This document shows positions 34,533-43,821 of a DNA stretch of 64,000 bases, piece after piece. The notes beneath the pieces are model-generated. The model made no database searches. It was given only the letters and a program-made list of their open reading frames with translations, and was not told the DNA's origin. The stretch's first letter is position 1. Each line of letters opens with the position of its first letter. The DNA is taken from positions 763,962 through 827,961 of the forward strand of contig NZ_ML214298.1 in assembly GCF_004698125.1 (NCBI RefSeq), given 5' to 3'. Made by a program: the position numbers and the translations under genes. The DNA comes from Halosimplex halophilum (GTDB taxonomy: Archaea > Halobacteriota > Halobacteria > Halobacteriales > Haloarculaceae).

Positions 34533-35447
34533 TCACTCCTCGTCCCGGTCGAGCGCCCCCAGCACGCCCCGGACGTTCATCGCCACCTCGGCGTCGGCCT
34601 TCTCGCGGCCCCACACCGCCCGCTCGGCGTCGGCCTCCGCGACGAAGTGGTCGACCACCGCCGCGTCGTCGCCCAGTTCGGCCCGTTTCGCCGCGACCGC
34701 CTCGACCCACGAGTCCAGCACGTCGGCGTAGCGGTCGAGCTTGTCGCCAGTTTCGGCCGGACCGAAGTGGGCGTAGCAGAGGACCTCGGGGTCGATCGCG
34801 CGGAGCGCGTCGACGTCGGCCTGACAGCCCTCGGGGTCGAAGTTCGGCGGCGGGCTCGTCGGGAAGATCTCGCCGGGCCCGGGCGCGTAGATGCCCGCCG
34901 CGTCGGCGGTGAAGACGGCGTCGTTCGCGGGGTCGTGGAAGACGACCTGGTGGGGGGCGTGGCCCGGCGCGTGGTACACGTCCAGCGCGTGGTCGCCCAG
35001 GTCGATCGCGTCCCCGTCCTCGATCTCGGTGACTCGCTCCTCGGGGACGGGCTCGGGTTCGGTGTAGAACTCGATCTGGTCGCCGACCGCCGACTTCGTG
35101 CCCGCCCAGAGCCGCTCGGGGTCGACCACGTGGGGCGCGCCGACCGGGTGGACGTACACCTCGGCGTTCGGGCACTCCTCGACGAGAAAGCCCGCCCCGC
35201 CGGCGTGGTCGAGGTGGACGTGTGTCAGCGCGATCACCTCGATGTCTCCGGGTTCGAGGCCGACCTCGCGGACCGCGTCGAGGACGCGCTCGTAGTTGGT
35301 CCCGATGCCGCTGTCGACCAGGGCGGGCCGGTCGTCGTCGATCAGGTAGACCGCGCCGTACGCCTCGGTGTCGTACATCCCCGTGTCGACGTAGGAGAGA
35401 TCCGTACAGTCGCCGACCGTCACCGCCGATACGTCGCCGATGGCCAT
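34533..35447 (-). CDS. Metallo-beta-lactamase-fold hydrolase
   Basis: The 304-residue cytoplasmic protein has the metal-binding THVHLDHAGG motif near residue 76, a further His in the HAPGHAPHQVV segment, an Asp in FTADAAGIY and a late YAHFGP His. These make up the di-metal centre of the MBL fold. The C-terminal 90 residues form a helical extension. It resembles glyoxalase II-like hydrolases of thioesters, but the substrate is not evident. A CGTTTAGTCC box lies about 27 bases before the ATG. Its promoter side faces long repeat copy A. Confidence 0.88.
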   Translation of the reverse strand: MAIGDVSAVTVGDCTDLSYVDTGMYDTEAYGAVYLIDDDRPALVDSGIGTNYERVLDAVREVGLEPGDIEVIALTHVHLDHAGGAGFLVEECPNAEVYVHPVGAPHVVDPERLWAGTKSAVGDQIEFYTEPEPVPEERVTEIEDGDAIDLGDHALDVYHAPGHAPHQVVFHDPANDAVFTADAAGIYAPGPGEIFPTSPPPNFDPEGCQADVDALRAIDPEVLCYAHFGPAETGDKLDRYADVLDSWVEAVAAKRAELGDDAAVVDHFVAEADAERAVWGREKADAEVAMNVRGVLGALDRDEE

Positions 35448-35589
35448 ACCCGATCCCCGGGCGGCGCGGACTAAACGGTTGGCGTCCCCTCCGACGCGGT
35501 GTCCGATCGTGTTGTGGGTGTCTCGGTTGCTTCCGGTCGGGTTGGTGTGGCCGGAAATCGAATGATCGCGACCGCGCGAGATAGCGAGC

Positions 35590-36057
35590 GGTGAATGCCT
35601 TCGGCGCGCTCGCTAGCAGTATTGGTGACCGCAGGGGACAGCAGGCGCTGAAAGCCCTCGGCACGCTCGCTCTGAGTCAGAGTCACCGCAGACAGCAGAC
35701 GATGAAAGCCTCGCCGCGCTCGCGGTCGCTGAGCGACATACCCTCGCGGCCGGAGGCCGCTTCGGGTAGGGGTCACTCAGGCGACTATCGGCGCGAGCCC
35801 GCCTCGCCCGTTCAGTCCGCCAGGGACCGCAACCGCACAGCGACCGCACCGCCCCGCACAGCACCACAACGGGCCACGAGCCTTCCCAGCCGATTGCGCT
35901 TCTCGGCCTGCGGCCTGCGATGGCTCATCCCTCGCGCGGCTACGGTCGCGCGCACGAGAGCGCGCCAACGGCAGAGCAAGCGCTGACGGCCCATCTGAAT
36001 CGCAAGCGATTCCGAGACGACAGCGCGCGCCGACTGCACCGCAACGGTTCTCACCCC
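35590..36057 (+). repeat. Long intergenic repeat, copy A
   Basis: About 470 bases that match, in inverted orientation, the element at 54003-54470. It begins with three copies of a unit around GCCCTCGGCGCGCTCGC spaced 57 and 54 bases. A shared block follows with CACTCAGGCGACTA, GCGAGCCCGCCTCGCCC and TTCAGTCCGCCAGG, then CGGCCACGA-type and CCCAGCCGATT blocks, and a tail with CTCGCGCGGCTACGGTCGCGCG and CGACAGCGCGCGCC. Similarity is patchy with indels. Read on the minus strand two of the units encode SERAEGFQRLLSPAV-like peptides. No transposase or terminal inverted repeat was found. Identity of the family is unknown to me. Confidence 0.7.
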
Positions 36058-36110
36058 ATCCGCGCCCTCGGTGCGCGAGGAGATCCCCGGTCGGAAAAGA
36101 CGGTCCCGAC

Positions 36111-36120
36111 AGTTTAAATC
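36111..36120 (+). promoter_or_regulatory. TATA box of hel308
   Basis: AGTTTAAATC lies 29 bases before the ATG at 36145, with haloarchaeal spacing for a leaderless mRNA. It sits just past the end of long repeat copy A. Confidence 0.6.
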
Positions 36121-36144
36121 ACGGAGCGCGCTACACCGGACACA

Positions 36145-38589
36145 ATGGACGTCGCGGACATCCCGGGCGTGCCCGAGTGGTTGCCCGAGCACCTGCGCGG
36201 GGACGGCATCGAGTCGCTGTACCCCCCGCAGGCCGAGGCCGTCGACGCCGGCGTCACCGAGGGCGAGAACCTCGTCGCCAGCGTCCCGACGGCCAGCGGG
36301 AAGACGCTCGTCGCCACGCTCGCCATGCTCGCCTCCGTCGAGCGCGGGGGGAAGGCGCTGTACATCGTCCCCCTGCGCGCGCTGGCGAGCGAGAAGCGCG
36401 AGGAGTTCGAACAGTTCGAGCAGTACGGCCTCGACGTGGGCGTCTCGACCGGCAACTACGAGTCCGAGGGCGGCTGGCTCGCGACGAAGGACATCGTGGT
36501 CGCCACCAGCGAGAAGGTCGACTCCCTCGTCAGGAACGACGCGCCGTGGCTCGACGAGTTGACCTGCGTGGTCTCCGACGAGGTCCACCTCGTCGACGAC
36601 GGCGAGCGCGGCCCCACGCTGGAGGTGACGCTGGCGAAGCTGCGCCAGCTCAATCCCGACCTGCAGACGGTGGCGCTGTCGGCGACGATCGGCAACGCCG
36701 AGGCGCTCGCCGAGTGGCTCGACGCCGCGCTCGTGGACTCGGAGTGGCGCCCCATCGAGCTGAAGAAGGGGGTCCACTACGGCCAGGCGCTGCACCTGGA
36801 GGACGGGAGCCAGAGCGAACTCCCGGTCCGCAACTCCGAGAAACCGACCGCGGCGATCGTCCGCGACACGCTGGAGGACGAGGGGTCGACGCTGGTGTTC
36901 GTCAACTCCCGGCGCAACGCCGAGGCCGCGGCCGGGCGGCTCGCCTCGACGGTCGAACCGCACCTCACGGCCGACGAGCGCGACCGGCTCGCCGACATCG
37001 CGGCGGAGATCCGGGAGGTGAGCGACACGGAGACGAGCGACGACCTCGCCGATGCCGTCGAGCAGGGCGCGGCGTTCCACCACGCCGGCCTCGCCAGCGG
37101 CCACCGCTCGCTCGTCGAGGACGCCTTCCGCGACCGGCTCGTCAAGGTCGTCTCGGCGACGCCGACGCTCGCGGCGGGTGTCAACACCCCCTCGCGGCGC
37201 GTCGTGGTCCGCGACTGGCGCCGCTACGACGGCACCGCCGGCGGGATGCAGCCGCTGTCGGTGCTGGAGGTCCACCAGATGATGGGGCGGGCGGGCCGTC
37301 CCGGGCTGGACCCCTACGGCGAGGCGCTGCTGATCGCCAACAGCCACGACGAGCTCGACGAGCTGTTCGAGCGCTACGTCTGGGCCGACCCCGAGCCCGT
37401 CGAGTCGAAACTCGCCGCCGAGCCCGCGCTGCGGACCCACATCCTCGCCACCGTCGCCTCCGGGTTCGCCAACTCCCGCGAGGGGCTGCTGGAGTTCCTC
37501 GAGGGGACGCTGTACGCCTCCCAGACGACCGAGCGCGGCCGGCTCGAGCGCGTGATGGACGACATGATCGAGTACCTCGAACGGAACGAGTTCATGGAGC
37601 GCGACGGCGACGACCTGACCGCGACATCGCTGGGCCACACCGTCTCGCGGCTCTACCTCGACCCGATGAGCGCCGCGGAGATCATCGACGGCCTGCGCGC
37701 CTGGAAGCGCGGCGACGGACGGGCGCGGTCGGACGACGGACCGAACGCGGCCGAGCGCCCGGTCGGCGACGACGCCGAGGGCGAGGCCGACGCGCCCGCC
37801 GACGGCGAGGAGCCGCCGGGCTTTACGACCGCGAGCGACCTCGCCGAGGAGGACAGCGACGAGGGGGAGACCGAGCGGCCGGACCCGACCGCGATGGGGC
37901 TGTACCACCTCGTGGCGCGCACGCCGGACATGTACGAGCTGTACCTGCGCTCGGGGGACGAGGAGGAGTACCAGATGCTGGCCTTCGAGCGCGAGGAGGA
38001 GTTCCTGGGGTCGATGCCCAGCGAGTTCGACCCGGCCTTCGAGGACTGGCTGTCGGCGCTGAAGACCGCGCGGATGCTCGAAGACTGGGCCAGCGAGGTC
38101 GACGAGGAGGCGATCACCGACCGCTACGACGTCGGTCCCGGCGACGTGCGCGGCAAGGTCGAGACCGCCCAGTGGCTGCTCGGCGCCGCGGAGTCGCTCG
38201 CGGGGGAACTCGGCCTCGGGCTCGCGCCGGCGATCCGCGAGGCGCGCGTCCGGGCCGAACACGGCGTCCGCGAGGAGCTGACCGACCTCGCCGGCGTCCG
38301 CGGCGTCGGCCGCAAGCGCGCCCGCCGGCTCTACGACGCGGGCATCGAGGACCGCGCCGCCCTCCGGGAGGCCGACAAGTCGGTCGTGCTGGGCGCCCTG
38401 CGCGGCCGCGAGCGGACGGCCGAGACGGTCCTGGAGAACGCCGGCCACTGCGACCCCTCGATGGACGGCGTCGAGCCCGACGCGAGCGCCCGCCCGGACG
38501 GCGACGGCGCGGGCGGCGATAGCGGGGCGGTCGACGCGGGCGGCGAACCGGGCGACGAGGAGGACCAGTCGAGCCTGGGTGACTTCTGA
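36145..38589 (+). CDS. hel308: Hel308/Hjm-type Ski2-like DNA helicase
   Basis: The 814-residue helicase has the Q-motif region, Walker A PTASGKT, a DEVH box ([11 protein letters not shown]), SATIGN, motif IV-VI segments including HHAGL and [10 protein letters not shown], a winged helix, a ratchet domain and a C-terminal helix-hairpin-helix ([19 protein letters not shown]). It unwinds forked DNA 3' to 5' and is linked to replication-fork repair. Residues about 530-580 form an acidic, haloarchaea-specific insertion. The protein ends with QSSLGDF, which matches a PCNA-interaction (PIP) box, QxxLxxF. The KEOPS gene cgi121 follows 46 bases downstream. Confidence 0.93.
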   Translation: MDVADIPGVPEWLPEHLRGDGIESLYPPQAEAVDAGVTEGENLVASVPTASGKTLVATLAMLASVERGGKALYIVPLRALASEKREEFEQFEQYGLDVGVSTGNYESEGGWLATKDIVVATSEKVDSLVRNDAPWLDELTCVVSDEVHLVDDGERGPTLEVTLAKLRQLNPDLQTVALSATIGNAEALAEWLDAALVDSEWRPIELKKGVHYGQALHLEDGSQSELPVRNSEKPTAAIVRDTLEDEGSTLVFVNSRRNAEAAAGRLASTVEPHLTADERDRLADIAAEIREVSDTETSDDLADAVEQGAAFHHAGLASGHRSLVEDAFRDRLVKVVSATPTLAAGVNTPSRRVVVRDWRRYDGTAGGMQPLSVLEVHQMMGRAGRPGLDPYGEALLIANSHDELDELFERYVWADPEPVESKLAAEPALRTHILATVASGFANSREGLLEFLEGTLYASQTTERGRLERVMDDMIEYLERNEFMERDGDDLTATSLGHTVSRLYLDPMSAAEIIDGLRAWKRGDGRARSDDGPNAAERPVGDDAEGEADAPADGEEPPGFTTASDLAEEDSDEGETERPDPTAMGLYHLVARTPDMYELYLRSGDEEEYQMLAFEREEEFLGSMPSEFDPAFEDWLSALKTARMLEDWASEVDEEAITDRYDVGPGDVRGKVETAQWLLGAAESLAGELGLGLAPAIREARVRAEHGVREELTDLAGVRGVGRKRARRLYDAGIEDRAALREADKSVVLGALRGRERTAETVLENAGHCDPSMDGVEPDASARPDGDGAGGDSGAVDAGGEPGDEEDQSSLGDF

Positions 38590-38635
38590 TGGGCGGAGAG
38601 CGTGCCGCGGGCGCTTCCCTGCGGGGTGAGACTCG

Positions 38636-39163
38636 GTGGAACTGATCGAGGGGGTCGCGATCGTCGACGACCTCGACGCGTTCGTCGCGCGCCTGGGCGA
38701 GGTCGGTGACGAGCACGGCGCGACGGTCCAGGCGTTCGACGCGCGCTCCGTCGTCGACCGCGCGCACCTCGAACGGGCGGTCGAACTCGCCGACCGGGCG
38801 CTGGCCCGCGGCGAGAACGTCGCCCGCGACCGCGGGATGGAGATCCTGCTGTACGCCGCCGGCACCCGCCAGATCGACCGCGCGCTCGAACTCGGCGTGG
38901 GCGAGGGCGAGTGCCCGGCGGTCGTCCTCGTCGACGCCCGCGAGGGGTCCGAAGCCACCCCGGAGGACGAACGACGGGCGGCCGCGGCCGTCCGAGACCT
39001 CGACGGCCCGGGTCGGATCGAGCCGGCGGAGACGCTCGGCGCGTACGACGCCGCGCGGGTCCGCGAGTACTTCGAGGTGAGCGACGCGGAACTCGACGCG
39101 GTCGAGGGGACGCTGGCCGACGTCGTCCGCGAGCGGGTCGCGCTGCTGGACGTGGAGAAGTGA
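38636..39163 (+). CDS. cgi121: KEOPS complex subunit Cgi121
   Basis: A 175-residue protein with the Cgi121 pattern: an N-terminal mixed alpha/beta region (VQAFDARSVVDRAHLERAVELA), the central RGMEILLYAAGTRQIDRALELGVG segment typical of the family, and a C-terminal helical end. Cgi121 binds the 3' CCA end of tRNA and stimulates the KEOPS complex, which makes t6A at position 37. The GTG at 38636 is the start; it lies 46 bases after hel308, and the two are probably one transcript. The other KEOPS genes are not in this window. Confidence 0.85.
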   Translation: MELIEGVAIVDDLDAFVARLGEVGDEHGATVQAFDARSVVDRAHLERAVELADRALARGENVARDRGMEILLYAAGTRQIDRALELGVGEGECPAVVLVDAREGSEATPEDERRAAAAVRDLDGPGRIEPAETLGAYDAARVREYFEVSDAELDAVEGTLADVVRERVALLDVEK

Positions 39164-39192
39164 GTACCGGGGAGCGGGAACGGCCGCCACCC

Positions 39193-39202
39193 GTTTATAT
39201 CC
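39193..39202 (+). promoter_or_regulatory. TATA box of the first universal stress protein gene
   Basis: GTTTATATCC lies about 25 bases before the ATG at 39222. It separates this gene from the hel308-cgi121 unit upstream. Confidence 0.6.
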
Positions 39203-39221
39203 GGGCGGCGAACCCCCGTGT

Positions 39222-39668
39222 ATGTACGAGGACATCCTCGTTCCGACGGACGGGAGCGCGGGCGCCAGCGCGGCGCTCGACGAGGCGATCGACCTGGCCG
39301 GGCAGTTCGGCGCGACGGTCCACTCGCTGTACGTCGTCGACGTGGCGTCGCTGGGCACCGAAGCCGGCGCCGTCGACGTGGTCGAGTCGTTCGAGCAGAT
39401 GGGCGAGAACGCGACGGAGGCCGCGGCGACGCGGGCGCGCGACGCCGGCGTCGAGGCGACGGGCTCGGTCGCGACCGGCACCCCTCACCGGGCGATCCTC
39501 GACTACGTCGACGACAACGGGATCGACCTGGTCGTCATGGGCACCCACGGGCGTACCGGCCTCGAACGGTACCTCCTCGGTAGCGTCACCGAGAAGGTCG
39601 TCCGCACCGCCGAGGTGCCGGTGCTGACCGTCCGGGCGGATGAGGACGAGCCGGAAGACGACGAGTAG
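39222..39668 (+). CDS. Universal stress protein (ATP-binding type)
   Basis: A 148-residue single USP domain. It starts with the typical strand MYEDILVPTDGSAG and ends with the ATP loop GTHGRTGLERYLLGSVTEKVV, in which G-2X-G-9X-G(S/T) is complete, and a PVLTVRA strand. Such proteins form dimers in the cytosol and bind ATP. The function is unknown; several USPs cluster here. The C-terminus is acidic. Confidence 0.93.
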   Translation: MYEDILVPTDGSAGASAALDEAIDLAGQFGATVHSLYVVDVASLGTEAGAVDVVESFEQMGENATEAAATRARDAGVEATGSVATGTPHRAILDYVDDNGIDLVVMGTHGRTGLERYLLGSVTEKVVRTAEVPVLTVRADEDEPEDDE

Positions 39669-39732
39669 CGACCCCGGTCCCAGACGACCTGCCGGAGAAA
39701 GGCTCAGGGCCGTCGGCAGCGTAGGTCCGGGT

Positions 39733-40182
39733 ATGCGCTTCGCAGTCGCGATAGACGGCTCAGCGGAGAGTGACCGGGCGCTCGACCACGCCGTCGAGAT
39801 GGCGACCGCCGCCGGGGCCGAGCTGACGGCCGTCCACTCGGTCGACCCCGACGTGTACGACACCGGCGGGGCCGAGCCGCCGGCCTCGGCCAGCGAGTAC
39901 GACGACCGGCTGATCGTCGAGAGCGTCGACGACGCCGAGCGGCGCGGCGAGCGCCTGCTGGACGACGCGGTCGAGCGCGCGGCCGATTCGGGACTCGACG
40001 TCGACGCCGAGTTGCTGTACGGCGACCCGGTGCGGACGATCCCGGACTTCGCGACCGCCGAGGGCTACGACGGCGTCTTCGTCGGCCACCGCGGCCTCTC
40101 GGAGGCCCAGGAGCGCGTCCTCGGCAGCGTCGCGAAGGGGATCGTCGAGCGGTCGTCGCTGCCGGTGACCGTCGTCCGCTGA
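39733..40182 (+). CDS. Universal stress protein, second copy
   Basis: A 149-residue USP with the start MRFAVAIDGSAESDRAL and an altered loop VGHRGLSEAQERVLGSVAKGIV, which still fits the G-2X-G-9X-GS rule. It follows the previous USP on the same strand with a 64-base gap and converges on coaD with a one-base gap between the stops (40182/40184). The frame is open upstream to 39640, but the ATG at 39733 begins the domain. Confidence 0.9.
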   Translation: MRFAVAIDGSAESDRALDHAVEMATAAGAELTAVHSVDPDVYDTGGAEPPASASEYDDRLIVESVDDAERRGERLLDDAVERAADSGLDVDAELLYGDPVRTIPDFATAEGYDGVFVGHRGLSEAQERVLGSVAKGIVERSSLPVTVVR

Positions 40183-40183
40183 C

Positions 40184-40729
40184 TCACTCGGTCGCCGACC
40201 GTTCGGACGCGGCGTCGTCGCTCGACCCCGACGCCGTCCCGTCCGACCCCTCGGAAGCCGAACCCTCGGAGCCGGGGAGGTCCCCGTGCTCGTCGATCTC
40301 GCCGGCGACGAGGCGGGTCGAGGAGATACGTTCGCCGTCGGCCGCGCGGACGAACGGGACGACGAACCCCTCGATCGGGTCGAGGTCCCGACGAGCGCGC
40401 TCGGCGTTGATGTCGGCGATCTCGTGGGCGGTCTCGGGCGAGACGACCAGCGCGTCGAGCGTCGAGTCCGTCGACGCGATGCCGTGCTCGTCGTGTAACT
40501 CCCGGATCTCCACGTCCCGGCCCCACTCGTCGAGCGCTTCGAGCTCCTGCCGGACCCGCTCGCGGCGCTCCGCGAAGTCGGGCACCGGTCGCTCGCGCTT
40601 GCCGCGGGCGAACGCGTCGCTCGTCAGTGCGACGAGGACGCCCTCGTCGCCGCGTTCGAGCGCCGTGCGGAACAGCGCGCGGTGTCCGTCGTGGATCGGT
40701 CCGAACGTGCCGGCGACTGCGACGCGCAT
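40184..40729 (-). CDS. coaD: Archaeal phosphopantetheine adenylyltransferase
   Basis: A 181-residue nucleotidyltransferase. The HXGH-type loop reads GPIHDGHRALF (H13, H16), and the second signature ERISSTRL is present near residue 135. The enzyme adenylates 4'-phosphopantetheine to dephospho-CoA, the penultimate step of coenzyme A synthesis, in the cytosol. It is the archaeal type. The last 30 residues are a Ser/Asp/Glu-rich disordered tail. The start is ATG at 40729. Confidence 0.92.
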   Translation of the reverse strand: MRVAVAGTFGPIHDGHRALFRTALERGDEGVLVALTSDAFARGKRERPVPDFAERRERVRQELEALDEWGRDVEIRELHDEHGIASTDSTLDALVVSPETAHEIADINAERARRDLDPIEGFVVPFVRAADGERISSTRLVAGEIDEHGDLPGSEGSASEGSDGTASGSSDDAASERSATE

Positions 40730-40813
40730 ACCCGTCTCTCGGGCGCGGGCGAGAAGTGTCTCACGGGTGGATACGCAACGCGGTTCGCGCGCGGGACGAA
40801 CGGGGAGCCGCGA

Positions 40814-41272
40814 CTATCGCCCGACGACGGCACCGGGCGCGACCACGGTGTCGGCGACCCGTTCGAGTTCACGCCGGACGCGGCCCGGGGGGCGCCGGCC
40901 GGCGATGACCACCGCGTCGGCGTCGATCTCGGCCGCGTAGGCGGGCAGTTCCTCGCTGGGTCGCCCGTGACAGCGCCGCGTGCGGACCGCGACGCCGCGC
41001 TCGCGGCCGCGGCGGTCGACGACCGCCAGCAGGTCGTGGCCCGCGTCCTCAACGCCGTCGACGACCAGCTCCGCGCTCGACAGCGCCGGCTCGCCGTAGC
41101 GGCCCGTGTCGACGACGTACAGCGCGTGGACCGTCCCGCCGGTCCGGGCCGCCAGGTCGAGCGCGTGGTCTATCGCCCGGTCGACTTTCCCCGTTCGGTC
41201 CCCCTCGGTCTCTCCGCCCCTCCCGTCCGCGGTCGCGCTCCCGTCAAGCGAGAGCAGGATGCGCTCGGTCAT
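40814..41272 (-). CDS. Divergent universal stress protein-like protein
   Basis: A 152-residue protein with the USP fold outline: MTERILLSLDGSATAD at the start, GGTVHALYVVDTGRYG in the middle and an AVVIAGRRPPGRVRRELERVADTVV end. The G-2X-G-9X-GS ATP loop is replaced by a Pro/Arg-rich segment without the final GS, so ATP binding is doubtful. It also has an inserted Gly/Glu/Asp-rich stretch near residue 20. A CTATTTGTC box lies about 30 bases before the ATG. Confidence 0.8.
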   Translation of the reverse strand: MTERILLSLDGSATADGRGGETEGDRTGKVDRAIDHALDLAARTGGTVHALYVVDTGRYGEPALSSAELVVDGVEDAGHDLLAVVDRRGRERGVAVRTRRCHGRPSEELPAYAAEIDADAVVIAGRRPPGRVRRELERVADTVVAPGAVVGR

Positions 41273-41392
41273 CGTCCGGAGGGAGTCGGACGGGCGACAA
41301 ATAGGTGCGAGACGGTTCGCGCGGCCGGGCGAACGGTAGCCACTGCCACACGCCGGGGGTAGGCTTTACTTGTCCGCTCGGCTAGCCGCGGT

Positions 41393-42778
41393 ATGCCGAC
41401 GCTCGACGACCCCGTCACGGTCGGCGGGGTCTCGGTTCCGAACCGGCTCTACCGCGCGCCGCTGCTGGAGTGCGCCGGCAACGGCCCCGACGCCGTCGAC
41501 ACCCTCCTCGACGAACTCGAACCCACGGCCGCGTCGGGCGTGGGGCTGATCTTCCAGGGGGCCAGTATCGTCACCGCCGAGAGCGGCTGCGCCGCGCCGA
41601 ACATGACCCGCTTCCACGACCCCGCGTTCGTCGAGCGCTGCTCGCGACTCACCGACGCCGTCCACGACCGCGGCGGCCGCATCTTCGTCCAGCTCGGCCA
41701 CGGCGGCCTGCGGAGCCTCGCCGTCTGGCACGCCGACCACCGCGCCCGGAACCCCGACCACGAGGAGCTTGCCGTCTCGCGGCCGCCCGCACAGCTGCGC
41801 GCGCTCGACGCGCTCGGGCTCGTCGACTTCCAGCCCCGGGTTATGACGACCGCCGAGGTCTACGAACTGGCCGAGCAGTTCGGGCGGGCAGCGGGCTACG
41901 CGGCCGACGCGGGCTACGACGGGATCCACCTCTCCGGGGCGAACATGGGGATCGTTCAGCAATTCCTCTCGCCGTTCTACAACCGCCGAGATGACGAGTT
42001 CGGGACGGGCGCGGACGAACCGCCGGGCAGCGGCGGCGTACGCTTCCTCGAAGCGGTCCGCGACGCCGTCCGCGAGCGCGCGGGCGACCTGCCGCTGGTG
42101 ACGAAGGTGCCAGCCGAGACCGCCGCGCCGCGGTTCGTCCGCCGCCGTCTCTCCCGCGAGGACGCGATCGATCTCTGCGAGCGCGTCGTCGATATCGGGT
42201 ACGACGCCGTGGTCCCGGTGGAGGTCTCGACGTTCTGGGACATGAGCGTCGTGCGGGGCGCCTATCCCGACCGAGCGTGGGAGCACGCGGACCTGCAGTC
42301 GGGCTACGCAGCCGCTTTCGGGAGCCCGCTGAAGGCGAAGGCCGTAGCCGCGCTGAACCGGCTACAGAGCCGCCGGTTCCCCGAGGAGCCGGGCTGGAAC
42401 GCCGACCTCTGCCGGCGGGTACGCCGCCGGGTCGACGTGCCGGTGCTGTGCGAGGGCGGGATCCGCGAGCGGGAGACCTGCGAGGCGCTACTCGGCGGCG
42501 GTCCGGACGGGGAACCGGCCTGCGACCTGGTGGGGATGGGGCGGCCGTTCTACGCCGAGCCGCGGCTGGGAGCGCGGCTGTTGAGGAGCGGGACGGACCG
42601 CGACGGCGGGGCCGCCCCCCGGGCGCTCTGCGAGAGCTGCAACAACTGCACCGTCCCGCAGGTGACGGGCGCGCCCGGGTTCTGTCGGACGCCCTCGGTG
42701 GTCCGGGAGCGCGCTCGACTCGAAGGGGAGGGCGTCTACGAGCGACAGGAGAACGGCGCTCACGAGGGCGGAGAGTGA
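41393..42778 (+). CDS. NADH:flavin oxidoreductase (Old Yellow Enzyme family) with C-terminal Cys cluster
   Basis: The 461-residue protein has the OYE TIM barrel: NRLYRAPLLECAGNG near the start, FVQLGHGGLRS, the GYDGIHLSGANMGIVQQFLSP segment, NRRDDEFG and the flavin phosphate loop LVGMGRPF. Near the C-terminus, CESCNNCTVPQ and a later Cys (GAPGFC) match the [4Fe-4S] ligand pattern of 2,4-dienoyl-CoA reductase-like members, but the NAD-binding domain of those enzymes is absent. It would transfer hydride via FMN to an unknown enone or aromatic substrate. A GCTTTACTTG box lies about 27 bases before the ATG. Confidence 0.9.
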   Translation: MPTLDDPVTVGGVSVPNRLYRAPLLECAGNGPDAVDTLLDELEPTAASGVGLIFQGASIVTAESGCAAPNMTRFHDPAFVERCSRLTDAVHDRGGRIFVQLGHGGLRSLAVWHADHRARNPDHEELAVSRPPAQLRALDALGLVDFQPRVMTTAEVYELAEQFGRAAGYAADAGYDGIHLSGANMGIVQQFLSPFYNRRDDEFGTGADEPPGSGGVRFLEAVRDAVRERAGDLPLVTKVPAETAAPRFVRRRLSREDAIDLCERVVDIGYDAVVPVEVSTFWDMSVVRGAYPDRAWEHADLQSGYAAAFGSPLKAKAVAALNRLQSRRFPEEPGWNADLCRRVRRRVDVPVLCEGGIRERETCEALLGGGPDGEPACDLVGMGRPFYAEPRLGARLLRSGTDRDGGAAPRALCESCNNCTVPQVTGAPGFCRTPSVVRERARLEGEGVYERQENGAHEGGE

Positions 42779-42823
42779 GCGGCGAGTCGCGTTCGGCGCG
42801 GGAGACGGAGACGAAGCGGCTGC

Positions 42824-43438
42824 TTACTCGTCGTCGGGCAGTTCATCGACGAGGACGACGGCCTCGCCGTCGATGATGGTCTCGCCGTCGTCGACGACGC
42901 GGGTGGTCAGGCGGTACTGGTCGTCGCCGAGGTCCTCGACGATCTCGCAGACCGCGGTCAGGCGGTCGCCCAGGCGGACGGGGTTGTGGAACTCGAGATC
43001 CTGGGAGAGGTAGATGGTGAGCCCGGGCAGGCGCGCGAGCGCGGCGGAGATGAGGCCGCCGACGAGCGTCCCGTGGGCGATGCGGCCCCGGAAGCGCGTC
43101 TTGCTCGCGAACTCGTCGTCGAGGTGCAGCGGGTTGGTGTCGCCGCTGGCGGCGGCGAACGACTGCACGTCCCGGTCGGAGATGGTCTTGGTGAACTCGA
43201 CGCGGTCGCCGACGCCCAGCCGGCCGCGGTCGTGTTCCGTCAGCTCGACGTGCCACTCGGGCAGGTCCTCGTCGGCCTCGATGCGGTCGACGGCCTCGAC
43301 GCCCTCCTCGTCGTCCGACGGCGTGACGCCGAAGGCCGCGAACGCCGCCCGATTGGCCGCAACGACGCTGTTGAACATGTGCGAGGAGGTCTCCGCCCAC
43401 GTGTCAAGCAGCGCGTTCCGGTGCGGTTGGGAACTCAT
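42824..43438 (-). CDS. MaoC-type (R)-specific enoyl-CoA hydratase
   Basis: A 204-residue protein whose first 75 residues form a helical, acidic extension also seen in haloarchaeal PHA-linked MaoC proteins. The hot-dog domain follows, with FAAASGDTNPLHLDDEFA holding the catalytic Asp/His and GRIAHGTLVGGLISA. It hydrates enoyl-CoA to (R)-3-hydroxyacyl-CoA, a precursor for PHA. It is divergent from phaR, which supports that role. A TTTAATAGC box lies about 28 bases before the ATG at 43438. Confidence 0.9.
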   Translation of the reverse strand: MSSQPHRNALLDTWAETSSHMFNSVVAANRAAFAAFGVTPSDDEEGVEAVDRIEADEDLPEWHVELTEHDRGRLGVGDRVEFTKTISDRDVQSFAAASGDTNPLHLDDEFASKTRFRGRIAHGTLVGGLISAALARLPGLTIYLSQDLEFHNPVRLGDRLTAVCEIVEDLGDDQYRLTTRVVDDGETIIDGEAVVLVDELPDDE

Positions 43439-43462
43439 CGATACCCGCGTTTAGGTTTGATG

Positions 43463-43472
43463 CTATTAAAAC
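43463..43472 (-). promoter_or_regulatory. TATA box of the MaoC gene
   Basis: The minus strand reads GTTTTAATAG, centred about 29 bases before the ATG at 43438. Confidence 0.55.
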
Positions 43473-43821
43473 GTAGTGGTACGAGAACGTCGAAACCCGC
43501 ACATACGCGCCCTCTCGGCCCGCTACGCGGGATACGCGCCGCTTACTCTCGGCAGTTTTCACGGGGAGGGAAACCGCCGACCCCCCGAACCGGACTGTCC
43601 CTGTCCCGACGGTAGCACCGGGTTACCGCCACCGCGGGTCGTCCGCGCCGACTCCTCGTCGCCGACGCACCGTCGTCCGAACGCCGCCGTCGACGCCCGG
43701 TAGATCGGTCCCGAACCGCTCCGGACGGTCCTGGGTGGCCTCGACTACCCGGGACCGTCCCGGCCGATCCCACACCGCCCCGGACCGTATCGGAGCATGC
43801 CGATCCGTTCTGTGGTTTCGA
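43473..43821. other. Gene-free region between the divergent MaoC and phaR genes
   Basis: About 350 bases without a convincing gene. It contains a GC-rich stretch with several related CCGGACNGT and GGGACCGTCCC sites (43690-43800), including the palindromic GGGACCGTCCC near 43750. They might be protein-binding sites or just GC-rich filler. Confidence 0.4.

Noticed and set aside
35471..35776. Minus-strand 101-codon ORF in long repeat copy A
   Set aside because: It corresponds to the same repeat units plus neighbouring DNA; one unit has a frame-breaking deletion relative to the others.
35812..38958. Minus-strand ORF of 1048 codons opposite hel308
   Set aside because: It is the mirror of a well-conserved helicase frame and has no domain of its own.
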